64,000 bases of DNA from Gemmatimonadota bacterium (GTDB lineage Bacteria; Gemmatimonadota; Gemmatimonadetes; Longimicrobiales; Gaopeijiaceae), in contig JAPOYJ010000022.1 of NCBI GenBank assembly GCA_026706635.1, positions 1-64,000 on the forward strand, read 5' to 3'. Shown piece by piece: positions 9,545 to 17,611 of this stretch. Each line of letters opens with the position of its first letter. The first letter of the stretch is position 1. The notes beneath the pieces were generated by a model, which searched no databases, was not told the DNA's origin, and saw only the letters and a program-made list of their open reading frames with translations. The translations under genes and the position numbers were made by a program.

Positions 9545-10858
9545 GTGGCCAATCCAATCCCGACCTTGCTCAGGGTTCCCGAGCTGAAGAGGAAGATCCT
9601 CTTCACGCTCCTAATGATGCTCATCTACCGCCTTGGGTCGCACATCACGGTCCCGGGCATCGATGTAGGCGCGCTCCAGGCCTTCACCGGCCAGATGGAC
9701 CAGACCTTCCTGGGCATCTACGACATGTTCGTGGGGGGCGGGCTCTCCCGCGCGACGATCTTCGCACTCGGCATCATGCCGTACATCTCCGCGAGCATCA
9801 TGTTCCAGCTCCTCTCCGCCGTCTTCCCGACGGTCGAGAAGCTGCAGAAGGAGGGCGAGGAGGGCCGCAAGAAGCTCACCCAGTGGACCCGCTACACGAC
9901 GGTGCTCCTCTGCCTCGTGCAGTCGTACGCGTACGCCTCCTTCCTGCTGAATCTGCCGGGCGCGGTGACGAATCCGGGGTTTGGGTTCGTCGCAACGACG
10001 GTGGTGGTGCTCACGGTCGGTGGAGTCTTCATCATGTGGATGGGCGAGCAGATCACGGAGCGGGGGCTGGGCAACGGGATGTCGCTCATGATCTTCTTCT
10101 CGATCATCCAGGGCTTCCCCGCGGCGGTCGCCCGCACCTGGGAGTCGGTGAGCGGTGGCCAGATCGGGCTCTTCGAGGTCGTGGCGCTCCTCGCGGTCGT
10201 GGTCGGGATCACCGCCGGCGTCGTCGCCATGACGATGGCGGCCCGCAAGATTCCGATTCAGATCCCGCGCAAGGTCGTCGGCCGCGGGCGCATCCGAGAG
10301 GGCCAGAAGAGCTTCATCCCTCTCAAGGTCAACTCGGCCGGCGTCATGCCAATCATCTTTGCCCAGTCCTTCATAGTGGTGCCGGGGACGATCGCGGCCT
10401 TCAGCTCCGTTGGCCTCTTCCAGGATCTGGCGGCGATCTTCCAGCCGGGGAGCCTGGCGTACTCTATCGCCTACGCCGCGCTCATCATCTTCTTCGCCTA
10501 CTTCTACACGGCGATCATCTTCAACCCGGCCGACCTCGCCCAGAATCTGAAGAAGCAGGGCGCCTTCATCCCCGGCGTGAAACCCGGGACGCGCACGGCC
10601 CAGTACATCGACCGCATCCTGACGCGCGTCACTCTTCCGGGTTCGATCTACCTGGCGCTGATCGCGCTGCTGCCCTTCTGGATCTTCGACATCTTCGACA
10701 TCCAGACCTTTCTCTTCGGCGGCACCAGCCTCCTGATCGTGGTGGGCGTCGGGCTCGACACCGTGCAGCAGGCGCAACAGGACCTTCTGCTGCGCCGCTA
10801 CGACGGCTTCATGAAGAAGGGGCGGGTGAAGATGCGGGGTCGCGGCAGGTACATGTAG
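9545..10858 (+). CDS. secY: Protein translocase subunit SecY
   Basis: Channel subunit of the Sec translocon in the inner membrane, which works with SecA (encoded at 23.9 kb). 437 residues from GTG 9545. Ten hydrophobic segments are visible. Signatures include RIPELKRKILFTLL-like MANPIPTLLRVPELKRK, GIMPYISASIMFQLL, the plug/TM2 region, GNGMSLMIFFSI and the TYFYTAIIFNPADLAQNLKKQG-like stretch (YFYTAIIFNPADLAQNLK). Last gene before adk. Confidence 0.98.
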   Translation: MANPIPTLLRVPELKRKILFTLLMMLIYRLGSHITVPGIDVGALQAFTGQMDQTFLGIYDMFVGGGLSRATIFALGIMPYISASIMFQLLSAVFPTVEKLQKEGEEGRKKLTQWTRYTTVLLCLVQSYAYASFLLNLPGAVTNPGFGFVATTVVVLTVGGVFIMWMGEQITERGLGNGMSLMIFFSIIQGFPAAVARTWESVSGGQIGLFEVVALLAVVVGITAGVVAMTMAARKIPIQIPRKVVGRGRIREGQKSFIPLKVNSAGVMPIIFAQSFIVVPGTIAAFSSVGLFQDLAAIFQPGSLAYSIAYAALIIFFAYFYTAIIFNPADLAQNLKKQGAFIPGVKPGTRTAQYIDRILTRVTLPGSIYLALIALLPFWIFDIFDIQTFLFGGTSLLIVVGVGLDTVQQAQQDLLLRRYDGFMKKGRVKMRGRGRYM

Positions 10859-10864
10859 GTACAT

Positions 10865-11551
10865 GTGACGGCAAGCGGTCGGCCCAGTATGCGGAACAAC
10901 GGCGGTGCGGGCCGGGTGGTCGTGCTGCTCGGCCCCCCGGGCGTCGGGAAGGGGACGCAGGGTGTCCGTCTGGCGCGCGAGCGCGACTGGGACCATCTCT
11001 CGACCGGCGACCTGCTGCGCACGTCGGTCGAGCGTGGCACCGCCCTGGGCAAGGAGGCGCGGAGCTACATGGAGGCTGGCGATCTAGTCCCCGACGAGGT
11101 GATCGTCGGTCTCGTGGGCGAGACCCTCGACGCCACGTCCCCCGGTCGGGGAGTGGTCTTCGATGGCTTTCCCCGCACCGTTGCCCAGGCCGAGGCGCTG
11201 GACTACACCCTCGCGAAGGCGGGGCGAGCGGTCGACAGGGTCTGCCTGCTCGAGGCACCCGAGGAGGTGATCGTGAAGCGGATCTCGGGGCGTCGCTCCT
11301 CTCCTGGCGGGCGCGTCTACAACGTGCACTTCGATCCTCCGGAGCGGGAGGGGTTCTGCGACGACACCGGCGAGCCGCTCATCCACCGGGCCGACGACCG
11401 CCCCGAGACGGTCAGGAAGCGTCTGGCCGTCTACCGCAGGGACACGGCGCCACTCGTCGGTCTCTACGAGGAGCGGGGCGTGCTCAGGAGGGTCGACGGC
11501 CAGGGCGGCATACACGACGTGTACGCGGCGCTGCGCGCTGCGGCGGCCTAG
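10865..11551 (+). CDS. adk: Adenylate kinase
   Basis: Converts ATP plus AMP to two ADP in the cytoplasm. 228 residues from GTG 10865, or 220 from ATG 10889. P-loop GPPGVGKGTQ at about residues 23-32, STGDLLR and DGFPRTVAQAEAL in the AMP site. The LID region is the long type (SPGGRVYNVHFDPP) with only one cysteine, so it does not look like a zinc LID. It follows secY by six bases. A CTAG-element copy begins six bases after the stop. Confidence 0.96.
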   Translation: MTASGRPSMRNNGGAGRVVVLLGPPGVGKGTQGVRLARERDWDHLSTGDLLRTSVERGTALGKEARSYMEAGDLVPDEVIVGLVGETLDATSPGRGVVFDGFPRTVAQAEALDYTLAKAGRAVDRVCLLEAPEEVIVKRISGRRSSPGGRVYNVHFDPPEREGFCDDTGEPLIHRADDRPETVRKRLAVYRRDTAPLVGLYEERGVLRRVDGQGGIHDVYAALRAAAA

Positions 11552-11556
11552 CTTAG

Positions 11557-11700
11557 CTAGCAGCCCGTGGACAAGCCTCCCACGGCATTCGCCCGGCGGA
11601 GCATCCCCGCAGGGCCGCTGCGATCGCCCACGCACATTGTAATATGTACCTTACAGTATGTAACTCATGGTTTACAATGCCAGTACCCATAGCGCGAATT
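11557..11700 (+). repeat. CTAG element copy 2 (adk-map), left part with promoter module
   Basis: Left tip CTAGCAGCCCGTGGACAA and the hairpin CCGTGG-N9-CCACGG are intact. The CATTCG..GGCG.AGCATCCCCGC block and the TGTAA/TTACA module (11638-11678) follow. After the CCAGTACCCATAG stretch the similarity stops; the right half of the element is missing. Confidence 0.8.
11638..11678 (+). promoter_or_regulatory. Portable promoter/operator module in front of map
   Basis: Tandem palindromes TGTAA-N8-TTACA, N3, TGTAA-N8-TTACA. The same bases read as a sigma70-type promoter: -35 CTTACA 11650-11655, 17-bp spacer, -10 TACAAT 11673-11678, giving a start near 11685, about 42 bases before the annotated map ATG. 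The same module occurs with exact spacing in five other places in the window. Confidence 0.6.
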
Positions 11701-11702
11701 GT

Positions 11703-11726
11703 GACAGATAGTGGGTACAATCTGTC
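11703..11726 (+). other. Hairpin directly before map, with an embedded -10-like box
   Basis: GACAGAT (11703-11709) and ATCTGTC (11720-11726) form a perfect 7-bp inverted repeat around a 10-base loop and end exactly where the map ATG begins. TACAAT 11716-11721 would be a good -10 box five bases from that ATG, which would make a leaderless mRNA. No good -35 was seen at 16-18 bp. Confidence 0.4.
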
Positions 11727-12605
11727 ATGTGTAACGCTGGTGCCACCGGGACGCCTGCAGTGACCCCCCTCGCCGGGAGCAAGGGGAGGAGAGTCCACAG
11801 AAAGTCCCCGGCCGAGATCCGCGACATTGCGCGCGCCGGGGCGATCATCTCCTCGCTCTTCGCCGAGATCAAGCCACTCGTCAGGCCTGGGGCCGCCACC
11901 GCCGAGCTCGACCGCTTTGTGGACGACTTCGTACGCTCGCACCGGGGTGCCGTTCCCGCCTTCAGGGGGCTATACGGCTTCCCGGCGAGCGCCTGCATCA
12001 GCGTGAACGAGGAGGTCGTGCACGGTATACCCTCCGAGCGAATGCTCCGCGAGGGCGAGATCGTCACCATCGACGTCGGCGTGAGGCGGCGCAGCTGGTG
12101 CGCGGATTCGGCCTACACCTTTCCGGTCGGCGAGGTCGGCAGGGAGGCAGCCCTCCTGATGAAGACCACGTACGGCGCACTCGGCGCGGCGGTCGCCGCC
12201 GCCACGCCGGGAGGGCATGTGGGCGACATCGGCGCGGCGGTGGTTGAATGGGTGCGCCCGACCGGCCACGCGATCTTCCGGGATCTGGTGGGCCACGGGA
12301 TCGGCCGGTCAATTCACGAGGAGCCGCAGGTGCCCAACCTGGGCGAACGGGGCGAGGGCGTGCGTCTGGAGGTGGGAATGGTCCTGGCCATCGAGCCGAT
12401 GCTCGGCACTGGCACCGACGAGATCCGCACGCTGAGCGACGACTGGACGGTGGTGACTGCCGACCATTCGCTCTCGGCCCACTTCGAGCACACCGTCGCG
12501 GTTACCGCGGAAGGGCCGCTCGTGCTGACCGGCGGTGCCATCTGGGGCGATGCGAAGGGGCGGGATGGAGAGCCTTGGCGGACCCGGGACCGAGCGTCCG
12601 GTTGA
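11727..12605 (+). CDS. map: Methionine aminopeptidase type I
   Basis: Removes initiator Met from nascent proteins. 292 residues from ATG 11727. The five metal ligands of the pita-bread fold are visible: Asp in TIDVG, Asp in CADSAYTF, His in LVGHGIG, Glu in AIEPM and Glu in HFEHTVAVT. The start is uncertain. ATG 11727 has no ribosome-binding site and adds about 22 residues. A strong GGGGAGGAG (11782-11790) lies just before the residues VHRKSPAEI where family members normally begin, but that codon is GTC, not GTG. The C-terminus has about 25 extra residues beyond the fold. Confidence 0.93.
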   Translation: MCNAGATGTPAVTPLAGSKGRRVHRKSPAEIRDIARAGAIISSLFAEIKPLVRPGAATAELDRFVDDFVRSHRGAVPAFRGLYGFPASACISVNEEVVHGIPSERMLREGEIVTIDVGVRRRSWCADSAYTFPVGEVGREAALLMKTTYGALGAAVAAATPGGHVGDIGAAVVEWVRPTGHAIFRDLVGHGIGRSIHEEPQVPNLGERGEGVRLEVGMVLAIEPMLGTGTDEIRTLSDDWTVVTADHSLSAHFEHTVAVTAEGPLVLTGGAIWGDAKGRDGEPWRTRDRASG

Positions 12606-12726
12606 CGGGGCCGTACGCGTGGTCGGCGACCTGGAAGTCAGCCTCCTCGCTCCCCTGTCAAGGCGGAATAGAAATGTCCGGCGGTAGACCGGAATAGAAA
12701 TGTCCCCCCTAGGAACCTAGGGCCTG

Positions 12727-12795
12727 ATGGGCCTGTACGACGAACGCAGGCCGGGCAAGCCGCGCTCCATCGAGGACGACAGGATCATGGGGCTG
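12727..12795 (+). pseudogene. IS630-family transposase fragment
   Basis: The frame starting at ATG 12727 reads MGLYDERRPGKPRSIEDDR. This resembles the linker after the helix-turn-helix of IS630-type transposases (a GL.D..RPG.PR.I.D pattern). It then dissolves into low-complexity glycine codons. Only about 20 residues are recognisable, so the family assignment is tentative. Confidence 0.5.
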
Positions 12796-12979
12796 CCGGG
12801 GGGTGGAGTCGGGGCGGGGGGTGCGAAGGGTGGGGGGTTGGGTGGAGGCTGGGATGGTGGGGCCGGGGGATGGGCGGCGCAAGGGCCGCCAGCCCCTCTG
12901 CGAGCGGAGCGAGCCGAGGCGCTGGCGCGGCGGGTCACGCTGCGGGGTTCAGCGCCTTGGCGATGAGCTGGAACAGTGC

Positions 12980-13105
12980 CTTGCGGGCCCGCTGGACTTC
13001 CTGGCGCTCCGAGCCGCCGGGAAGCCGCCGAAGGTCGCTCTGACGGCCGTGATGAGGAAGCTCCTCATCCTTGCCAACGCCCTCGTGCGGCAGGACCGCA
13101 CCTGG
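12980..13105 (+). pseudogene. IS110-family transposase, C-terminal remnant
   Basis: The frame reads ..LRAAGKPPKVALTAVMRKLLIL then ANALVRQDRTW. This is the conserved C-terminal end of IS110/IS1111 (Transposase_20) proteins, where GKP.KVAL.A.MRKLL..LNA..R....W is typical. The N-terminal catalytic part is absent. It marks an old insertion between map and rpmJ. Confidence 0.75.
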
Positions 13106-13443
13106 ACGGAGAGCCCGCCGCGGGGATGCTCCCGCCCGGCGTTCCCAGAGCTCCCCGCCACCGCGACGGTCCACGGATGATCTGGACAGACGGAACGGGG
13201 AACAGGAGGGCGCGCCGCAAGGACGCTGCCGGGCGCAAGGGCGCTACCGGGAATGTCGCCTTTCTGGAGAAACCCGGGGGGCGGTTGACATGGATACTCA
13301 TTTCCCGTTGGACAACGCCCCCCCTTCCCTTTCGTCCGCGGTGGCGCTAGACTTAACAGCTGTGCCGCATTCTTCGCCGGATGGTGTGCGAGCGCCCGGC
13401 GGCGGCCACGGTCGGCCTCAGCCAGAAGGGTCAGTCTAAGAGC

Positions 13444-13560
13444 GTGAAGGTGCGAACGAGCGTGAAGCGCATGTGCGAGTACTGCCGCGTGGTGCGGCGG
13501 CGGGGAGTGGTGCGGATCATCTGCAGCCGCAATCCCCGCCACAAGCAGCGGCAGGGATAG
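13444..13560 (+). CDS. rpmJ: Ribosomal protein L36 (bL36), zinc-ribbon form
   Basis: Smallest 50S protein. 38 residues from GTG 13444 ([20 protein letters not shown] then a basic end). The zinc ligands C11, C14, C27 and H33 are all present, so this is the zinc-dependent form. An in-frame ATG at 13381 would add 21 residues with no family similarity. Twenty bases before rpsM, the normal order. Confidence 0.93.
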   Translation: MKVRTSVKRMCEYCRVVRRRGVVRIICSRNPRHKQRQG

Positions 13561-13579
13561 GGCAAGCACAGGAAGCGCC

Positions 13580-13960
13580 ATGGCCAGAATCGCCGGAATC
13601 GACCTTCCGCGGAGCAAGCGCATCGAGGTGGCGCTCACCTACATCTACGGGGTGGGGCGCTCGACCTCCAGGCAGCTTCTCGCGGCGACCGGGATCAGCC
13701 CACAGCTCCGCACCTACGAGCTCACCGAGGAGGACGCGAGCCGCCTGCGCCGCGAGCTCGAGCAGCGCTACAGGGTGGAGGGCACTCTCCGGACCGAGGT
13801 CTCCATGAACATCAAGCGCCTCATGGACATCGGCTGCTACCGGGGTCTTCGCCACCGTCGCGGCCTCCCGGTGCGCGGCCAGAGGACGCACACCAACGCC
13901 CGCACCAAGAAGGGTCCGCGTCGCGCCATCGCAGGCAAGAAGAAGGCACCGAAGAAGTAG
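13580..13960 (+). CDS. rpsM: Ribosomal protein S13 (uS13)
   Basis: 30S head protein that bridges to the 50S subunit and touches P-site tRNA. 126 residues from ATG 13580, with AGGA seven bases upstream. [24 protein letters not shown], the helix-two-turn-helix, [28 protein letters not shown] and a Lys-rich tail match the family (cited in part). First gene of the alpha block. The next gene is 489 bases away because a CTAG element intervenes. Confidence 0.97.
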   Translation: MARIAGIDLPRSKRIEVALTYIYGVGRSTSRQLLAATGISPQLRTYELTEEDASRLRRELEQRYRVEGTLRTEVSMNIKRLMDIGCYRGLRHRRGLPVRGQRTHTNARTKKGPRRAIAGKKKAPKK

Positions 13961-13995
13961 CTCGACCCGAGAGAATGCCACCGCCCCTCCCAGCC

Positions 13996-14425
13996 CCAGC
14001 AGCCCGTGGACAAACCTCCCACGGCATTCGAGCGGCGCTGCATCTCCGCTGGATCGCTTCGCTCGCTTATCCATACTGTAATCTATGCCTTACAATGTGT
14101 AATCCATGGTTTACAATGCCCGTACCCGGGGCTTCGCTCTGCGTTGCTCCTCGGACCAATAGCGCTGCGGCTATTGGCCCATGCGGCCCGCAGAATGCAC
14201 CCTGGCGGCATTCGAGGGGCGCTGCATCCGTGCTGGATCGCCTTGCTCTGCGTTGCTTCTTGGGCGAATGGCTCCGCCATGCGCCCCGCAAAGCGCCTTG
14301 CCAGCCCGGCGCTTCGCCCCTCTCGGTGCTCGCCCGGGCACATCCACGGACCGCTTCGTCGCGCCTTGCCAGCGGAGCGCTTCGCCGCTCTCGGTGCTCG
14401 CGCGAGGTTATCCACGGACTGCTAC
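13996..14425 (+). repeat. CTAG element copy 3 (rpsM-rpsK), longest copy with promoter module
   Basis: About 430 bp. Left tip CCAGCAGCCCGTGGACAA, right tip TTATCCACGGACTGCTAC. It contains the left hairpin, the promoter/operator module (14077-14117), the CCAATAGC-GCTGC-GGCTATTGG inverted repeat, and the internally duplicated blocks also seen in copy 1. It is close to identical to copy 1 outside the module, which suggests recent spread or gene conversion. It splits rpsM from rpsK within the alpha operon. Confidence 0.85.
14077..14117 (+). promoter_or_regulatory. Portable promoter/operator module in front of rpsK-rpsD-rpoA-rplQ
   Basis: TGTAA 14077, TTACA 14090, TGTAA 14098, TTACA 14111. As a promoter: CTTACA 14089-14094, 17 bp, TACAAT 14112-14117. 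The predicted transcript would start near 14124 and have a leader of about 325 bases through the rest of the element before rpsK. Confidence 0.6.
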
Positions 14426-14449
14426 CCACCGAGAATCGGAGAGTGCCCC

Positions 14450-14842
14450 TTGGCAGCGCCCAAGTCTAGCGGAAGAAGGAAGGCCAGGAAGGTCGTGGCG
14501 GCCGACGCCGTCGCCCACATCAGGGCGACCTTTAACAACACTATGATCACGATAGCCGACGAGGCCGGCAACGTGCTGCTGTGGGGCTCGGCTGGTACTG
14601 CCGGGTTCAAGGGCTCGAAGAAGTCGACGCCCTTCGCCGCGACGGTGGCCGCCGAGCAGGTCGGGCGGGAGGCCGTGGCGATGGGGGTGCGCAGATTGGT
14701 GGTGCGCGTTCAGGGGCCAGGATCGGGGCGCGAGTCGGCGATACAGTCGCTCGCCGCTGCGGGCCTCACGGTGCAGTCCATCCACGATGTCACCCCGCTG
14801 CCGCACAACGGGTGCAGGCCACCCAAGAAGCGGCGGGTCTGA
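14450..14842 (+). CDS. rpsK: Ribosomal protein S11 (uS11)
   Basis: 30S platform protein lining the E-site mRNA path. 130 residues from TTG 14450. GGAGA eight bases upstream decides this start, and upstream in-frame codons are CTAG-element sequence. The core [34 protein letters not shown] and the end [15 protein letters not shown] are typical. The stop overlaps the rpsD ATG by one base. Confidence 0.95.
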   Translation: MAAPKSSGRRKARKVVAADAVAHIRATFNNTMITIADEAGNVLLWGSAGTAGFKGSKKSTPFAATVAAEQVGREAVAMGVRRLVVRVQGPGSGRESAIQSLAAAGLTVQSIHDVTPLPHNGCRPPKKRRV

Positions 14843-15477
14843 TGGCCAGATACACCGGTCCCGTCAGCAAGCTCTGCCGCCGAGAGGGGCAGCACCTGCA
14901 CATCAAGGGCGTCAAGTGCGCTACCGGCAAGTGCGGCCTCGATCGTCGCCAGTACCCGCCCGGCCATCAGGGCCCCGCCGGGGCTCGCAGGCGCAAGCAG
15001 TCGGACTACGCGGTCCAGCTGCGCGAGAAGCAGAAGGTGAAGCGCATCTACGGGCTCCAGGAGAAGCAGTTCCGCAATCTGTTCAGGTACGCGGCCAGCC
15101 GCGCCGGAGTCACCGGCGAGAACCTGGTCGTGGCTCTCGAGATTCGGCTCGACAACGTGGTCTTCCGTCTGGGCCTTGCCTCCAGCCGCCGCCAGGCCAG
15201 ACAGCTGGTATCGCATGGGCATGTGCTCGTGAACGGATCGCGCGTCGATGTCGCGAGCTACCGGCTGTCCGCGGGCGACGAAGTCGCTCTGCGGGAGCGC
15301 TCGCGGGATTTGGAGCTGGTGGCCGCGAATCTCGAGTCGCGGCTGCGGCCGCCCCTTCCGGATTGGCTTGCTCTGGACGAGAAGAAGAGGGTCGGTCGGG
15401 TCCTCAGAGTGCCGATGCGCGGCGACATACCGCTCCCGGCCCAGGAACAGCTGATCGTCGAGCTCTACTCCAAGTGA
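14842..15477 (+). CDS. rpsD: Ribosomal protein S4 (uS4)
   Basis: Primary 16S-binding protein that nucleates 30S assembly, and a translational regulator in other bacteria. 211 residues. [16 protein letters not shown].., the S4 RNA-binding domain (RLDNVVFRLGLASSRRQARQLV, cited in part) and the C-terminal RGDIPLPAQEQLIVELYSK are present. Cysteines in KLCRREG and VKCATGKCG suggest the zinc-binding N-terminal variant. Overlaps rpsK by one base. Confidence 0.97.
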   Translation: MARYTGPVSKLCRREGQHLHIKGVKCATGKCGLDRRQYPPGHQGPAGARRRKQSDYAVQLREKQKVKRIYGLQEKQFRNLFRYAASRAGVTGENLVVALEIRLDNVVFRLGLASSRRQARQLVSHGHVLVNGSRVDVASYRLSAGDEVALRERSRDLELVAANLESRLRPPLPDWLALDEKKRVGRVLRVPMRGDIPLPAQEQLIVELYSK

Positions 15478-15496
15478 TACAGGGGGAAAACCGAGG

Positions 15497-16540
15497 GTGA
15501 ACCCAGAGATCGATCTGACAGGCCTGGTCCTCCCCGAAAGGGTCGAGATTGCCGAGGAGTCGGCGGATGGCCGCTCCGCCGACTTCGTGCTCGAGCCTCT
15601 TGAGCGGGGCTATGGCCACACCCTCGGCAACGCCGTCCGCCGGGTGCTGCTGGCATCGCTGCGGGGTGCCGCCGTGCGGGGATTCCGGATCGAAGGGGTG
15701 TTGCACGAGCATCAGGCGATCCCTTCGGTAGTCGAGGATGTGCACCAGGTCATCCAGAATCTGAAGTCGCTGGTGGTGTCGCTCGACGACGATGTTGACG
15801 AGGCGATCCTGGAGCTGCACGCGAGGAAGCGGGGTCCTGTGACCGCTGGCAAGATCCGGGCTCCCGGGGCCGTCACGATCCACAACCCGGATCATCACCT
15901 CTTTACGATCGATGACGACCAAGAGACTCACCTGGAGCTCCACGTCAACAAGGGTCAGGGTTTCGTACTAGCGGAGCAGCAGCCACTGCCGCCTGGCGCG
16001 CCAGTGGACTTCGTGAGGATCGACGCGGTCTACAACCCGGTGCGGACGGCCAACTTCCGGGTGGAAGAGACCCGGGTCGGACAGCGCACCGACTTCGACC
16101 GGCTAACCATCCGGGTCGAGACCGACGGGTCGGTAGCTCCCGAGAGCGCGGTCCGCTACGCCGCGGAGCTGGTGCGGCTGCACCTCAAGTACATGCACTA
16201 CTTCGCCGAGGGTGGTCCGCCGGAGCAGGGCGGCCAGTCGCGGACGCCGGTGCCCGAGGCGACGCTGGCGCTGATGAACAAGCCGATCGAGGATGTCGCC
16301 GAGCTCAGTGTGCGCTCGCGCAATTCGCTCAATAAGGAGTCGATCCACACGCTTGGGGACCTAGTCGTGCTGGAAGAGGCAGAGGTGCTCAGGATCGACA
16401 ACTTCGGCAAGAAGTCAGTCACCGAGCTCCACGAATTCCTGGCCGGGCACGGCCTGAGGCTTGGGATGAAGATGGAGCGCGGAGACGACGGGCGGCTCTT
16501 CTACGTCGACGAGCCGGTGCCCGTCGGACCCGAAGAGTAG
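15497..16540 (+). CDS. rpoA: RNA polymerase alpha subunit
   Basis: Assembles RNA polymerase (N-terminal domain, residues to about 235) and binds UP elements and activators (C-terminal domain, last 80 residues). 347 residues from GTG 15497. Motifs: GYGHTLGNAVRRVLLASL, LRKGPVTAG-like ARKRGPVTAGKI, and the C-terminal LSVRSRNSL..E.IHTLGDLV with two helix-hairpin-helix turns. Placed between rpsD and rplQ as usual. Confidence 0.98.
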   Translation: MNPEIDLTGLVLPERVEIAEESADGRSADFVLEPLERGYGHTLGNAVRRVLLASLRGAAVRGFRIEGVLHEHQAIPSVVEDVHQVIQNLKSLVVSLDDDVDEAILELHARKRGPVTAGKIRAPGAVTIHNPDHHLFTIDDDQETHLELHVNKGQGFVLAEQQPLPPGAPVDFVRIDAVYNPVRTANFRVEETRVGQRTDFDRLTIRVETDGSVAPESAVRYAAELVRLHLKYMHYFAEGGPPEQGGQSRTPVPEATLALMNKPIEDVAELSVRSRNSLNKESIHTLGDLVVLEEAEVLRIDNFGKKSVTELHEFLAGHGLRLGMKMERGDDGRLFYVDEPVPVGPEE

Positions 16541-16561
16541 GAACCAGAGGAGCCTCCGGCA

Positions 16562-16915
16562 ATGCGTCACCGCAAGAAGCGACGAGGCCTCTCGAGGTCC
16601 CGAAGCCACCGACGGGCCATGCTCAGGAACATGGCGACCTCGCTGTTGCGCCACGAGCGCATCACCACGACGACGGCCAAGGCGAAGGAGCTGCGCCCCT
16701 ATGTGGAGCGTCTGATCACGCTCGGGCGAAGGGGCGACCTTCACGCACGTCGCCAGGTGGCGAGGAAGATCGCCGACCGCGAGGTGCAGGCGAAGCTCTT
16801 CGCCGAGATCGGGCCACGGTACATGGAGCGGCCAGGAGGGTACACCAGGATCCTCAAGCTCGGCAACCGCCGGGGCGACGCCGCGGATATGGCGCTCATC
16901 GAGCTTGTGCGGTAG
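16562..16915 (+). CDS. rplQ: Ribosomal protein L17 (bL17)
   Basis: 50S protein near the tunnel exit. 117 residues, [20 protein letters not shown] then [34 protein letters not shown] (cited in part), and the terminal [25 protein letters not shown]. Last gene of the ribosomal block. A weak GC-rich hairpin (about 16956-16979) follows about 40 bases downstream, without a T run. Confidence 0.97.
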   Translation: MRHRKKRRGLSRSRSHRRAMLRNMATSLLRHERITTTTAKAKELRPYVERLITLGRRGDLHARRQVARKIADREVQAKLFAEIGPRYMERPGGYTRILKLGNRRGDAADMALIELVR

Positions 16916-17016
16916 TATGCCCTACGGTCTGTGGAGGGTATGGCCGCGGGTTGGTAGCTGGGGGGTCCTTTGGGCCTCCGTCAACGGAAAACCGGTAGAG
17001 CACATAGGAAGGCAGA

Positions 17017-17577
17017 ATGACCATTAAGCTGGGAAGCCGCGCGGGAGCCGCGCAAGTCGGCCCTCTCATGATGTTGGGGAGTTTCGTTCTGGTTGCGGGC
17101 TTTCTGTACTGGCTGTCGGTGGCCGCGAAGCCCACCGAGATCATCCCCACCGAGAGGCGGGAGGCCCTCACCGAGAACGTCGTGGCGTTCGCCGCCTTTT
17201 CCGCCCTCCCCACCGATCACCTCGGCGATACGATTGGGCTCCGGGACATCAGGTTGGGTGACGCCTTTGGCAATCATGGGCGCTGGATCAACCTGCAGGA
17301 CGCCAACCGCCACGGCTACATAGTCTACTTCTCCGATCTAGTGCGCATGGACTCCGCCTCCTTCTACCACGAGATCACTGCCGGGACAGTTGTCAACCTC
17401 TCCGGCGTGGTCGTCGAGACGACCGACTCGGTCCTTGACGCATGGGAAGCCGCTGGGAGCTTTGCGACCGAAGTGGACCGGCTGGTGGCCGAGGCGACTC
17501 ACTACCTGAACTTCATCGACGTGGCGCACGTCGAGCCCGGGCAGGTGCCCCAACCCCAGGACGGCCCGACGAACTAG
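17017..17577 (+). CDS. Membrane-anchored protein of unknown function
   Basis: 186 residues, not recognised. One hydrophobic segment (about residues 16-37, GPLMMLGSFVLVAGFLYWLS) looks like an N-terminal anchor with the rest outside the cytoplasm. The body has no cysteine and no motif I can name; it is acidic and ends in Pro/Gln/Asp-rich sequence. It lies 101 bases after rplQ and 34 before a nucleotide-sugar dehydrogenase, so it may belong to the envelope-sugar cluster; that is only inference from position. Confidence 0.6.
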   Translation: MTIKLGSRAGAAQVGPLMMLGSFVLVAGFLYWLSVAAKPTEIIPTERREALTENVVAFAAFSALPTDHLGDTIGLRDIRLGDAFGNHGRWINLQDANRHGYIVYFSDLVRMDSASFYHEITAGTVVNLSGVVVETTDSVLDAWEAAGSFATEVDRLVAEATHYLNFIDVAHVEPGQVPQPQDGPTN

Positions 17578-17611
17578 GACCGGGGGTGACGGCGCGTCGA
17601 CGCTGGCTTCG

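Larger units (their letters stand above)
12606..13443. other. Insertion-sequence graveyard where infA would be expected
   Basis: 838 bases between map and rpmJ with no intact gene. It holds two direct copies of CGGAATAGAAATGTCC (12664 and 12690), a perfect inverted repeat CCCTAGG-AA-CCTAGGG (12707-12722), an IS630-type fragment, an IS110-type fragment and low-complexity G-rich sequence. Translation in all frames shows no IF1 (infA) remnant, although infA commonly lies between map and rpmJ. Confidence 0.7.

Noticed and set aside
11638-11678. The tandem palindrome module as a XerCD dif-like or integrase attachment site
   Set aside because: dif-like sites occur once or at element borders and have an 11-6-11 layout. 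The module is multi-copy, sits inside the elements, and its spacing fits a promoter.
13285-13313. TTGACA as a promoter for rpmJ
   Set aside because: No acceptable -10 box lies 16-18 bp downstream. A TAGACT at 13348 is too far away.
16956-16979. Intrinsic terminator after rplQ
   Set aside because: The stem needs two G-U pairs and has no T run, so it is mentioned under rplQ but not called.
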